In this document: one piece after another, positions 1-8,266 of the stretch | How positions within the stretch are numbered: position 1 is the stretch's first letter | Layout of the letters: each line of letters opens with the position of its first letter | Assembly (NCBI RefSeq): GCF_018122735.1 | Contig: NZ_JAGRRD010000001.1 | Coordinates: forward strand, 3,143,190 to 3,207,189 | Source of the DNA: Azoarcus sp. L1K30 | Lineage (GTDB): Bacteria > Pseudomonadota > Gammaproteobacteria > Burkholderiales > Rhodocyclaceae | Direction of reading: 5' to 3' | Length of the DNA: 64,000 nt | The notes under the pieces: generated by a model | The model's database searches: none | What the model saw: only the letters and a program-made list of their open reading frames with translations | Told to the model about the DNA's origin: nothing | Translations under genes and position numbers: made by a program

Positions 1-1
1 C

Positions 2-3000
2 TACGCGCAGATCAACGGGCGCAGCGTGCTGGTCGAGATCGATGGGCCCCTGCCAAACGGGCCACTGAACGCGCCGGAGGACTCGGACATCACCCAATTG
101 CGGTGGGACACCGAAGCAAACTTCCCCATCGCTGCGGTTTTCCCGGGCGGCATCTCGAGCACGCTGCAGCACGACAGATTCACTGGCCACCTCACCGGGA
201 TACGGAATGACGCGGGGAGATCAACTCAGTTCGTCTTCAACCCACGCCAGCAACTCACCCGGATCCAGCGTAACGCCCCCGGTTGGCCCGCCCGGACGAC
301 GAAGTCTGCGGTCTACGACGCCCTCGGCAACCCTACCGAACTGAGCGCGGGAGATGGCCTTTCGGGCGCCACTGTTCCTTACCTGCGCCAGGCCTTCGAT
401 GTGCAGGGCCATCTCATCTGGCAAGCCAGGGCATTGGGCATCGCACACCAGTTCCGGTACGACACCGAAGGACGGCTTGCGGAGACGGTTCGGTCCGACG
501 CGCGCATGCAAAGGCTGACGCGTTACCGCTATGACGACATCGGCCACCTCACCGACGTCAGCGACAACAGCGGCCGGCAGCAGCGTCTCCCGCCACCTTC
601 CGCATTGCCGAGCCGGCGTATGCGCGACATGGCGCAAACACCCCGCCGCCTCACCCGGCAGGACGATTTCGGCCGCGTCGTCTTGACGGTCGATGCCGAT
701 CGCGGTGCAGAGCGACGTCAGTTCGATGCGGCCGACCGGCTCATCTCGATGCGCGATGCGCGCATCAACCTCGCCCAGTATGCCTACGATGTGCGCGGCC
801 GGATCCGCCAACAGGACATCGTCGACGCCGGGACCGCTCAGAGCACCGCCACTCACTGGCACTACGACGGCGCGCACCTGGTCGAGATCGAATCCCCCAC
901 TCAGCGCGAGCGCTACACCTACGACACCCACGGCTGGCCCCAATCCCGCGCCGTCACACTGCAGACCGCCAAGAGTGCGCTCACTGCCGTGACACGTTAT
1001 GAGCATGACGCAAGCGGCCAGCTCACCGCCACGTCGCTGCCCGATGGCAGCCGCATCGAGTATCGGCGCAACGGCCAGGGGCAGGTGGTGGCCGTCGAGC
1101 GCACGCTTGTGCAAACCCCCTGGCTGCGCTGGCTTTCACCCACTCAAGTCATAGTGGAGGACCTGTCCAGAGACCTGATCGGACTCGAACGCTACGTCAC
1201 CGGTAATGGCATCGAAGCTCGCTATCAACGCAGCAGACAGGGCGATCTGGCACGCATTCTCTACCGCCGCACCGACCGCCGATATTCACGCTGGACGATG
1301 TTCGGCGCGCCTTTGCCCGGCCCGGGCGATTCCGCTCAGGCGCTGGTCGAGCGGATATTGGGCATTGGGTCCGCGCGGGCCGGCACAAGCGCGCAGATCG
1401 AAACCGCAGTGCCCGAACCGGCCTTGCCCGGTGCGCTGGGGCTGCCGCGAGACCCCGGCGCCATCGTCGATAATCGCTATCTGTGGGATGCGCGCGGCAA
1501 CCTGCTCTACCAGCGCCACGAAACCGACTTCGGCACGCACCGAAGCCAGGCCTTTGACGCACGCGACCGCCTCATCGTCTCGGTTCGCACACCGACACAG
1601 GCAAACGAACACGAACAGTTCTGGCGCTACGCCTATGACGCCCAGGACCGGCGTGTGCTGCACCAGGCTGCGACTTCGCCTCAGACAGACCTCGTAACCG
1701 GCACCCACTCCGACGATTTCACCCCGCTGACGCATCGGCTTGCGACAGCCGGATACAGCGCCAGTGGCCAGGCACAAGAGACGACCGCGTTCCGCTTCGC
1801 GTGGGACGCCTTTGGCCGTCTGTCGCAAGCGACCCACACCTCGGGACGACACACCAGCTATCAATACGACCACCGGGGGCTGCGCAATCGCAAGACCGTC
1901 GACGGGCAGACGACCTACTTCATCCACGACGCCCAACGCCAGCCGCTGGCCGAGCTGGATCACGCGGGAAGGATCACCCGTCAGTACCTGTATCTCGCCG
2001 ACCTGCCCATCGCCGTCATCGATACGCCTGATGGCATCCCGCCCGCGCCGGCCGAGCGCAGCGCGCTGGCCCGCATCGGCCATGACGTGGCGCGCATCGT
2101 CGAGGCCTGGCTGGGCCATCGCGACACGCTGGTCTGGCTCCATGCCAACCACCTGGGTGCCCCCGAAGCGGCGACCGACGCAAGTGGAAAGGTGATCTGG
2201 CGTGCCGACTACGCCCCCTTCGGTGCCGCCACCGTCGCCACCCGAGACGGCTTCGCCCTGCACTTGCGTCTGCCCGGCCAGTACTTCGACGCCGAGACTG
2301 GCCTGCACTACAACCGACAACGCTACTACGACCCGGAACAGGGGCAGTACCTCAGCCCTGACCCCCTCGGCACCCCCGACGGCCCGAACCCCTATGCCTA
2401 CGCCAGACATAACCCGCTCACTTTCATCGACCCGGACGGGCTCATCCTGTTTGCGTTCGATGGCACGGAGAACAGCGACCCGGTGCTCAACCCCGGCATC
2501 GACACGCTGTCGAACGTCGTGCGTTTCCGCGACCTTTATGCTAGCGGAAGCTACCGCTATATCACCGGCGTCGGCACCGTCGACCGTAGCGACCCTGAGC
2601 ATCCTATTGAAGCCCCGAACAGGAAGATCGGACCCGTCCCACGTCCGGACAAAGGCTTCAACTGGAGTGGGCCCGCTCGCATTGAACGCATGGTCAAGTA
2701 TTTTGAAGACGAGGCTGAAAAGTTCGATGATGACCAAGCGCTCATGGATGTCGACATCATCGGCTTCAGCCGTGGCGCCGCTCAGGCGCGTGATTTTGCG
2801 AACATCATTGCGGGCAGCACGAACAATGGCTGGTTCAACTACACGTTGAAAGGAAGCAACATACAGCGATGCCAGCGGGTCAACCTGCGCTTTCTGGGCC
2901 TCTGGGACACCGTGCTGAGCACGAACTACTCGGGTTACGACTACCGACTCGGCATTCCAGCCGAATTCAAGTATGTCGCCCAGGCAGTGGCCCTCAATGA

Positions 3001-3574
3001 GTTTCGCGACAACACGCTGCCCGGCCTTCGCCCCGACCCGACCAATCTCGACACCTGGGGCGCCTTTCCCTTCGAGTCCATCATGGGCGGGCCGATTCCG
3101 GCGGAACAAACGCGCATCGAGAGAGGTTTCCTTGGCTCACACAGCGATATCGGCGGCGGTTTCACCGAGAACGAACTGTCCAAGGTGGCGTTGAGCTGGA
3201 TGATCGCTCAAGCACAGAAGGCAGGGATAACCATGAAACCAGGGCCTGACTCGATCATTCGAAATCCAGTCCTTCACGACAAGAGCAACAATATTCAGCT
3301 TGGACAACCGACAAGAGCTTTCTGGTCGGAAGACCGCGACGTCCGCTATCTCGACGGGACGAAAGGCAAACAGCAAACCAGCCACTTTGATGGAATGAGC
3401 TATGCCGACACGCTCGACTTCATCGAATACTTCGACCGGTCGGCACTCGAACGTTCGGACGCTCCGGGCCGGGAAGGAGACATCATGACGAACCGTACTG
3501 GCACGGTGAACATGGCCGCCTATCTTGATTGGTTGAATGAACACGACTACGACATCAACCTCATTGTGGACTAG
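2..3574 (+). CDS. Rhs-family polymorphic toxin with C-terminal DUF2235/Tle1-like lipase domain (5' end outside window)
   Basis: The reading frame is open from the first bases, so the N-terminus lies upstream of the window. Roughly 800 residues of YD/RHS repeats (many YDxxGR/YDxxG units) end in the conserved core terminus at nt 2341-2442, including PLTFIDPDGL, which fits the PxxxxDxxGL self-cleavage signature. Everything after it (nt 2443-3574, about 375 residues) is a DUF2235 alpha/beta-hydrolase: FAFDGT at its start, the nucleophile elbow GFSRGA at nt 2762-2779, LWDTV near 2900-2914 and SHSDIGGGF near 3137-3163. These give a Ser-Asp-His set in the order known for Tle1 T6SS phospholipases. 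Inference: the Rhs shell delivers a membrane-lipid hydrolase to competitors, and the two lipoproteins that follow are candidate immunity proteins. The tip looks less GC-rich than the core. No PAAR domain or T6SS gene is visible here. Confidence 0.9.
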   Translation, partial: YAQINGRSVLVEIDGPLPNGPLNAPEDSDITQLRWDTEANFPIAAVFPGGISSTLQHDRFTGHLTGIRNDAGRSTQFVFNPRQQLTRIQRNAPGWPARTTKSAVYDALGNPTELSAGDGLSGATVPYLRQAFDVQGHLIWQARALGIAHQFRYDTEGRLAETVRSDARMQRLTRYRYDDIGHLTDVSDNSGRQQRLPPPSALPSRRMRDMAQTPRRLTRQDDFGRVVLTVDADRGAERRQFDAADRLISMRDARINLAQYAYDVRGRIRQQDIVDAGTAQSTATHWHYDGAHLVEIESPTQRERYTYDTHGWPQSRAVTLQTAKSALTAVTRYEHDASGQLTATSLPDGSRIEYRRNGQGQVVAVERTLVQTPWLRWLSPTQVIVEDLSRDLIGLERYVTGNGIEARYQRSRQGDLARILYRRTDRRYSRWTMFGAPLPGPGDSAQALVERILGIGSARAGTSAQIETAVPEPALPGALGLPRDPGAIVDNRYLWDARGNLLYQRHETDFGTHRSQAFDARDRLIVSVRTPTQANEHEQFWRYAYDAQDRRVLHQAATSPQTDLVTGTHSDDFTPLTHRLATAGYSASGQAQETTAFRFAWDAFGRLSQATHTSGRHTSYQYDHRGLRNRKTVDGQTTYFIHDAQRQPLAELDHAGRITRQYLYLADLPIAVIDTPDGIPPAPAERSALARIGHDVARIVEAWLGHRDTLVWLHANHLGAPEAATDASGKVIWRADYAPFGAATVATRDGFALHLRLPGQYFDAETGLHYNRQRYYDPEQGQYLSPDPLGTPDGPNPYAYARHNPLTFIDPDGLILFAFDGTENSDPVLNPGIDTLSNVVRFRDLYASGSYRYITGVGTVDRSDPEHPIEAPNRKIGPVPRPDKGFNWSGPARIERMVKYFEDEAEKFDDDQALMDVDIIGFSRGAAQARDFANIIAGSTNNGWFNYTLKGSNIQRCQRVNLRFLGLWDTVLSTNYSGYDYRLGIPAEFKYVAQAVALNEFRDNTLPGLRPDPTNLDTWGAFPFESIMGGPIPAEQTRIERGFLGSHSDIGGGFTENELSKVALSWMIAQAQKAGITMKPGPDSIIRNPVLHDKSNNIQLGQPTRAFWSEDRDVRYLDGTKGKQQTSHFDGMSYADTLDFIEYFDRSALERSDAPGREGDIMTNRTGTVNMAAYLDWLNEHDYDINLIVD

Positions 3575-3584
3575 GCATTGGTAA

Positions 3585-4259
3585 ATGAATCCCTTCATGA
3601 AGGCAAATCCACTTGACAGGCGATGTTTCCTGATTGCGACCTCAGCGGCGCTATTGGCCGGTTGCATGACCACGCCGAGGGAAAATGCCTCCCCGCAATC
3701 CGATGAGGCGCGGCGAATGATGGAGAAGTTCCGAGGCCTTTCGGGAATCGTTCTCAGGCTTGACGCTTTGACACCGCGATCAAACGTTTCAATCAAGGCA
3801 AGCGACGGTTTCTTCGTTGACTGCCCTGCATCGCTATCGCTGAGGACTGTTCATAACCTCACGTACACTCGAGATGATTACCCGATACCCAAGGCGATCG
3901 AAGTCACTTGGAGAGATGACGCAACAAGGTACCAAGGGCAGTGCAAGTATAAAAACGACAAGGTACTCGGAACGGCGACGGTTCCGGTCGCCGACCGTAT
4001 CCCCGACGCCGTCCTCGACGAGATCCGCATCAATGGCGGCACCTTGCGGATCAAGATCCGTCTTGTCGATGATGGTGTGCTGATCGGGTGGGATATCGAG
4101 CGAATCATTACCAAGGAGAACTGGCGCCCTGGCATGTACGGTGTCATCGACTATCCAATGGCGGGCGGCGATTTCAAGGAGCGCCGGCGCGATGAGAACG
4201 GCAATTACACCGGCTGGTACATCGACAAGAACGGCCGCAAGATCGAAACAGACTATTGA
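3585..4259 (+). CDS. Tat-type lipoprotein, candidate immunity protein to the Rhs lipase (copy 1)
   Basis: 224 residues, starting 11 nt after the Rhs stop. The N-terminus carries a twin-arginine-like signal (DRRCFLIATSAALLAGC) ending in a lipobox with Cys near residue 27, so the mature protein should be a lipid-anchored envelope protein. No Pfam family is recognised. The C-terminal half (DRIPDAVLDEI to KIETDY) is shared almost identically with the gene at 4400-5080. Known context: immunity proteins of T6SS Tle lipases are often periplasmic or outer-membrane lipoproteins encoded directly after the effector and often duplicated. The immunity role is therefore an inference from position, localisation and duplication. 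A second in-frame ATG five codons in (MKANPLDRR) is an alternative start. Confidence 0.8.
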   Translation: MNPFMKANPLDRRCFLIATSAALLAGCMTTPRENASPQSDEARRMMEKFRGLSGIVLRLDALTPRSNVSIKASDGFFVDCPASLSLRTVHNLTYTRDDYPIPKAIEVTWRDDATRYQGQCKYKNDKVLGTATVPVADRIPDAVLDEIRINGGTLRIKIRLVDDGVLIGWDIERIITKENWRPGMYGVIDYPMAGGDFKERRRDENGNYTGWYIDKNGRKIETDY

Positions 4260-4262
4260 CGC
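4077..4262. repeat. direct repeat, copy 1 (3' end of immunity-like gene 1)
   Basis: A 186-bp segment covering the last codons, the stop and two further bases recurs 821 bp downstream with three mismatches by eye. Upstream of it the two genes diverge quickly. The abrupt change in similarity suggests gene conversion or recent recombination between the paralogues. Confidence 0.85.
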
Positions 4263-4399
4263 GTCCCGGTACGGCCCGCTTTGGACATTCACTTGAAGCA
4301 TCGCAGCGGACCACGCCTGCTTCACAGAACGAGCGGCGCTCAGTGGTCACCGCCCCATCAACCCTGGCCACCGAGTCAAGCTCAGGTTAGCGCAGATAC

Positions 4400-5080
4400 A
4401 TGCCCATAAAATTCGTTCGCAGGACAACTCAAGCCAGTCGGCGCCGCTTCCTGATCACGATCTCCAGCGCGCTATTGGTCGGCTGCATGAACACTCCAGA
4501 AAAGAATGCACCACCGTTATCCAGCGAGGAACGGAGAATCATGGAGAAATTCAAAGGCATTGGCGGTATCGTCCTTCGCCTGGATGCGGCAACGACCAAA
4601 GAGAACATCACGATGCAGGCAGACAATGGCATATTCATTGGGTGCCCGTCGCAGCTATCACCGACGAGTGTGGGAAACCAAACCTATTCCCCCGGCTACG
4701 TGCCCGTGCCCAGAACTGTTCGTGTCATCTGGCGCGATGTGACAGCGAAATACAAGGACCATTGTCAATACGAAGGTGGGGCAATCCTGGGCGACTACAC
4801 CGTCCCCATCGCCGACCGAATCCCAGACGCAGTACTCGATGAGATCCGCAACAACGGCGGCGCCCTGCGGATCAAGATCCGCCTTGCCGATGATGGCGTG
4901 CTGATCGGGTGGGATATCGAGCGAATCATTACCAAGGAGAACTGGCGCCCCGGCATGTACGGTGTCATCGACTATCGAATGGCGGGCGGCGATTTCAAGG
5001 AGCGGCGGCGCGATGAGAACGGCAATTACACCGGCTGGTACATCGACAAGAACGGCCGCAAGATCGAAACAGACTATTGA
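4400..5080 (+). CDS. Tat-type lipoprotein, candidate immunity protein to the Rhs lipase (copy 2)
   Basis: 226 residues, paralogue of the preceding gene. SRRRFLITISSALLVGC is a textbook Tat motif followed by a lipobox. The N-terminal half has clearly diverged from copy 1 but aligns along its length (for example MEKFKGIGGIVLRLDA against MEKFRGLSGIVLRLDA), while the last 186 bp including the stop differ at only three positions. Probable envelope-anchored immunity lipoprotein. It lies 140 bp after copy 1, with no obvious promoter between them. Function is inferred from context only. Confidence 0.8.
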   Translation: MPIKFVRRTTQASRRRFLITISSALLVGCMNTPEKNAPPLSSEERRIMEKFKGIGGIVLRLDAATTKENITMQADNGIFIGCPSQLSPTSVGNQTYSPGYVPVPRTVRVIWRDVTAKYKDHCQYEGGAILGDYTVPIADRIPDAVLDEIRNNGGALRIKIRLADDGVLIGWDIERIITKENWRPGMYGVIDYRMAGGDFKERRRDENGNYTGWYIDKNGRKIETDY

Positions 5081-5083
5081 CGC
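4898..5083. repeat. direct repeat, copy 2 (3' end of immunity-like gene 2)
   Basis: Partner of the repeat at 4077-4262. Identity stops two bases after the TGAC shared at the stop codon, so the copied tract ends at the gene boundary. Confidence 0.85.
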
Positions 5084-5208
5084 ATTCGTTCGCAATCAGC
5101 CCGGCGCGAGCCCGCCATACAGTCTCCATGCGTAGCGACAACCACCCTTGGTCGGCCCAACCGGAACGGCTACGACATCACCTTGAGCATTCGGTGGGCG
5201 CCCCGCCC

Positions 5209-5285
5209 ATGACACGGAGGGCTACGGTTTCGACTGCCCTGCTTTCGAGCACGCTCGCCGCTTGCGTCAGCTTCCCGAGGTCTTG
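5209..5285 (+). pseudogene. possible 5' remnant of a third lipoprotein gene
   Basis: An ATG at 5209 opens MTRRATVSTALLSSTLAAC followed by VSFP, a convincing signal peptide with lipobox (LAAC) and the same RR-hydrophobic-Cys layout as the two lipoproteins upstream. After about 25 codons the frame runs into the 3' end of the convergent rep gene. The 50 bp before it loosely resemble the segment after copy 1 (around 4270-4317). Interpretation: debris of a longer immunity array truncated next to rep. It could be coincidental, because the fragment is short. Confidence 0.35.
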
Positions 5286-7264
5286 CGTGCTTCGAGCATG
5301 GCGATCAGATTGGCTGCGCGGGCGCGGCCTTCCTCGTTCGATACCGGCCCGCTCTTCTTGCGGTCGTTGATGCGGATATCGCCGCCCATCTCGGCGATGA
5401 AGCGCGAGGGTTCGCACACGCGCACCTCCTTGCCGGCTTTGCGCCGTTCGCACCAGGTGATGTTGAGACTGCGCTGGGCGCGGGTGATGCCGACGTACAT
5501 CAGGCGCCGCTCTTCGTCGACCTTGTCCTCGTCGATGCTGCTCTGGTGCGGCAGGAAGCCCTCTTCCACACCGATCAGGAACACGTGCGGAAACTCCAGG
5601 CCCTTGGACGCATGCAGGGTGGCGAGCTGGACGCCGTCGAAATCCGGGTCTTCCTTGTCCAGCATCGAGATCAGCGCAATGGTCTGGGTCAGTTCGATCA
5701 GGTTCTTGCCATCTTCCGCGCCCTTGCGACCGAGCCAGTCGACGAAATCGCGTACATTGCTCCACTTGGTTTCCGCCTCGCGGGTGGTGCAGTGCTCGAA
5801 CAGCCAGGCCTCGTAGCGGATTGCCGTCAGCAGATCCTCGAGCAGCTGCGCCGCGGGTTCGCGCGTCGCCCGATACTGCATGCGATTGATGAAGCCGGCG
5901 AACTGCTGCACGCCTTCGAGTTGCTTCGGACTCAAGTGCTGCGCGGCCCCCTCTTCGAATACCGCCGCAAACAGGCTGATGTGACGATGACCGGCGTAAT
6001 TGCCCAGTGCCTCGATCGTGGCGGCGCCGACGCCGCGGCGGGGCACGGTGACTGCACGGATGAAGGCGAGATCGTCGTCCTCGTTCATCAACAGGCGCAA
6101 ATAGGAGATCAGGTCGCGGATCTCCGGCTTGTCGAAGAAGCTCTGCCCGCCGGAGATCACATAAGGTATGTGCTGGTTGCGCAACTGCTGCTCGATGACC
6201 CGTGCCTGATGGTTGCCGCGGTACAGGATGGCGTAGTCCTTGAAGCGGGTGCGATGCTCGAACTTGTGTGCGGTGATCTTCATCGCCACGGTTTCGGCCT
6301 CGCGCTCGGGGTCGGGGCAGTTGGTGACGACGATCTGCTCGCCAATGCCGTGCTCCGACCACAGCCGCTTTTCGAACAGCTTCTGGTTGTTGGCGATGAC
6401 CGTGTTGGCGGCTTCGAGGATGCGACGCGATGACCGGTAGTTCTGCTCGAGCTTGATCACCTTGAGCTTGGGGTAATCGACCTGCAGCAGTTTCAGATTC
6501 TCGACATCGGCGCCTCGCCAGGCGTAGATGGCCTGGTCGTCGTCGCCCACCGCGGTAAATGCGCCGCGCACGCCTGAGAGCAGGCGCAGCAGACGGTACT
6601 GGGCGCGGTTGGTATCCTGATATTCATCCACCAACAGATAGCGCAGACGATTCTGCCAACGCTCACGCACGTCCGGATTCTCGTCGAACAGGCGCACCGG
6701 CAAGGAGATGAGATCGTCGAAATCCACCGCCTGATACGCCCGCAGTGTGCGTTCGTATTCCTTGTACAGCAGCGCCGCCGTCGAGGCGATTTCGTTGTCC
6801 GCCAGTTGGGCAGCCTCTTCCGGCGTGATCATCGCGTTCTTCCACGACGAGATCTGCCACTGCATCTGCTTGGCGATGCCTTTGTCGTTGTCGCCGGAGA
6901 CGTCGGACACGATCTGCACCGTATCCGATGCGTCGAGAATGGAGAACTGCGGCTTCAGCCCGCAATGCTGGGCTTCCTGACGAATGATGCGCACGCCGAG
7001 CGCATGAAAGGTGCACACGGTGAGGCCACCCGGCACCCGCCCGCCCATCAGGTGGGCGACACGCTCCTGCATCTCCTTTGCGGCCTTGTTGGTGAAGGTG
7101 ATGGCAGCAATGTTCTGCGGACTGATGCCGCACTCGTTGATCAGGTGCGCGATCTTCTGCGTGATGACCCGCGTCTTGCCGCTGCCGGCGCCGGCCAGCA
7201 CCAGACAGGGGCCATCCAGGTAGCGGATTGCTTCACGTTGCGGGGCGTTGAGAAGGGCTGACAT
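5267..7264 (-). CDS. rep: ATP-dependent DNA helicase Rep (UvrD/Rep superfamily 1A)
   Basis: 665 residues, close to E. coli Rep (673). SF1 helicase motifs appear in order: Q-motif NAPQREA and Walker A GAGSGKT near residue 26, TFTNKAAKEM (Ia), LLVDEYQDTN (II), GDDDQAIYAWRGA (III), EQNYRSS (IV), TLHASKGLEF (V) and LMYVGITRAQ (VI). The opening (LDGPCLVLAGAGSGKTRVIT) resembles Rep more than UvrD or PcrA. It is a 3'-5' helicase that clears protein roadblocks ahead of replication forks. It lies on the minus strand, 144 bp after the DUF4197 gene, with a terminator-like hairpin just before its start and no obvious Shine-Dalgarno sequence. Confidence 0.93.
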   Translation of the reverse strand: MSALLNAPQREAIRYLDGPCLVLAGAGSGKTRVITQKIAHLINECGISPQNIAAITFTNKAAKEMQERVAHLMGGRVPGGLTVCTFHALGVRIIRQEAQHCGLKPQFSILDASDTVQIVSDVSGDNDKGIAKQMQWQISSWKNAMITPEEAAQLADNEIASTAALLYKEYERTLRAYQAVDFDDLISLPVRLFDENPDVRERWQNRLRYLLVDEYQDTNRAQYRLLRLLSGVRGAFTAVGDDDQAIYAWRGADVENLKLLQVDYPKLKVIKLEQNYRSSRRILEAANTVIANNQKLFEKRLWSEHGIGEQIVVTNCPDPEREAETVAMKITAHKFEHRTRFKDYAILYRGNHQARVIEQQLRNQHIPYVISGGQSFFDKPEIRDLISYLRLLMNEDDDLAFIRAVTVPRRGVGAATIEALGNYAGHRHISLFAAVFEEGAAQHLSPKQLEGVQQFAGFINRMQYRATREPAAQLLEDLLTAIRYEAWLFEHCTTREAETKWSNVRDFVDWLGRKGAEDGKNLIELTQTIALISMLDKEDPDFDGVQLATLHASKGLEFPHVFLIGVEEGFLPHQSSIDEDKVDEERRLMYVGITRAQRSLNITWCERRKAGKEVRVCEPSRFIAEMGGDIRINDRKKSGPVSNEEGRARAANLIAMLEARKTSGS

Positions 7265-7275
7265 CTGGGCGGAAA

Positions 7276-7308
7276 CCGAAAAAGCAATGCCGCCCGGACA
7301 GGCGGCAT
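7276..7308 (-). terminator. intrinsic terminator-like hairpin between the DUF4197 gene and rep
   Basis: On the minus strand ATGCCGCC-TGTCCG-GGCGGCAT forms a perfect 8-bp stem with a 6-nt loop (7287-7308), followed by TGCTTTTT. It ends only about 12 nt before the rep start codon. It should terminate the DUF4197 transcript, and its closeness to the rep start could also affect rep expression. Confidence 0.65.
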
Positions 7309-7408
7309 GGCGCGAGTGTACCCGAAGCGGCGGCCATGTGCGGTCTCACGCGACCGCATTGCCGCCCGCGTCGATTACGCGGACCGCAGCGCACGCATCG
7401 AGCGGCGC

Positions 7409-8089
7409 TCAGAGCGCACCAAAGACCTTCTTCGCCAGGCCGCCGGCCGCACCCAGCGGATTCTTGCGGATGGCGCGCTCCTCTTCGGCAATCATCAGGT
7501 ACAGGCCGTCGAGTGCCTTGCGCGTCACGTATTGCTCGATCTGCGCGTCCTCGCTCTTGACCAGGCCGGCACCCGCCGCCTTGCCCGCAAGCTTGTTGTA
7601 CTGTTTGGAGAGCGCCAGCTTGTCGGTACTCTGCTTGACCGAAGGCAGGAACAGGGTCATCAGCTGATCCTGGGTCTTGTCGCGAAAATAGGCCGTCACC
7701 GAGTCATCGCCCCCGGTCAGGATGTTCTTCGCATCGGTGACGCTCATCTCTTTCACCGCCGCTGCCAGCAGTTCGCGCGCGGCGGGCACGGCGGCCTCGG
7801 CGGCCTGGTTCATCGTCGTCACCAGCTTGTCCAGGTCCTTGCCACGGCCCGCCATGCGCAGCAGAGGCTCGGCCTGGGCCAGTCCGTCGGGCAGGGGAAT
7901 CTTCACCTTGGGATTCTTCAGGAAGCCACCGTCCCGCCCGAGCATGGCGACGGCCTGGCTCGCCCCCTGACGCAAGGCCTCCTTCAAGCCTCCGGACGCT
8001 TCCGTATCGGTAAGGGCCGCCAGTCCGCCGGCGGCCCAAACCGGTACGCTGACGAGCAGGAATACGATCGTTCTCAACATGTTTCGCAC
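7409..8089 (-). CDS. DUF4197 domain-containing secreted protein
   Basis: 226 residues from a GTG start at 8089, chosen because GGAG lies 6 nt upstream; an internal ATG at 8080 would remove three residues. A signal peptide (LRTIVFLLVSVPVWAAGG) is followed by a DUF4197 body with its typical features: GLKEALRQGASQAV, KIPLPDGL, a helical middle with TDAKNILTGGDDSVT, and YFRDKTQDQL. The protein is predicted periplasmic. DUF4197 members occur widely in Gram-negative bacteria without a known biochemical role. It is divergent from the pentapeptide-repeat gene and ends in a hairpin terminator before rep. Confidence 0.85.
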   Translation of the reverse strand: MRNMLRTIVFLLVSVPVWAAGGLAALTDTEASGGLKEALRQGASQAVAMLGRDGGFLKNPKVKIPLPDGLAQAEPLLRMAGRGKDLDKLVTTMNQAAEAAVPAARELLAAAVKEMSVTDAKNILTGGDDSVTAYFRDKTQDQLMTLFLPSVKQSTDKLALSKQYNKLAGKAAGAGLVKSEDAQIEQYVTRKALDGLYLMIAEEERAIRKNPLGAAGGLAKKVFGAL

Positions 8090-8116
8090 GGCATTCTCCA
8101 GAATCAATGTCGGACC

Positions 8117-8144
8117 AGTATGGAACGCCGATCGATCGCGACAA
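8117..8144 (-). promoter_or_regulatory. possible sigma70-type promoter of the DUF4197 gene
   Basis: On the minus strand TTGTCG (8144-8139) and CATACT (8122-8117) are separated by 16 nt and lie about 30 nt upstream of the GTG start. The match to consensus is moderate (4/6 in each box). Confidence 0.35.
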
Positions 8145-8266
8145 ATTGCGGTTCTCATCCAGCCGCGACCTTGCGGGTGAAATTGAGGTATTTTGACGGG
8201 CGCCGCAAACCATTCGGGTGCCAGATACTCCAAAATCCTGACCTGCCCCCGGACCAACAATACAAA

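Noticed and set aside
1286-3109. A 607-codon minus-strand frame inside the Rhs gene
   Set aside because: It is the complement of an Rhs frame with clear YD repeats and hydrolase motifs, so a second gene is not credible.
4260-5208. An insertion-sequence or attachment-site origin of the duplicated lipoprotein genes
   Set aside because: No transposase, terminal inverted repeats or target duplications are visible. The repeat boundaries follow the gene's 3' end.
7307-8266. A long in-frame N-terminal extension of the pentapeptide-repeat protein
   Set aside because: It overlaps the DUF4197 gene antisense and would bury the signal peptide; the ATG at 8267 fits an exported protein.
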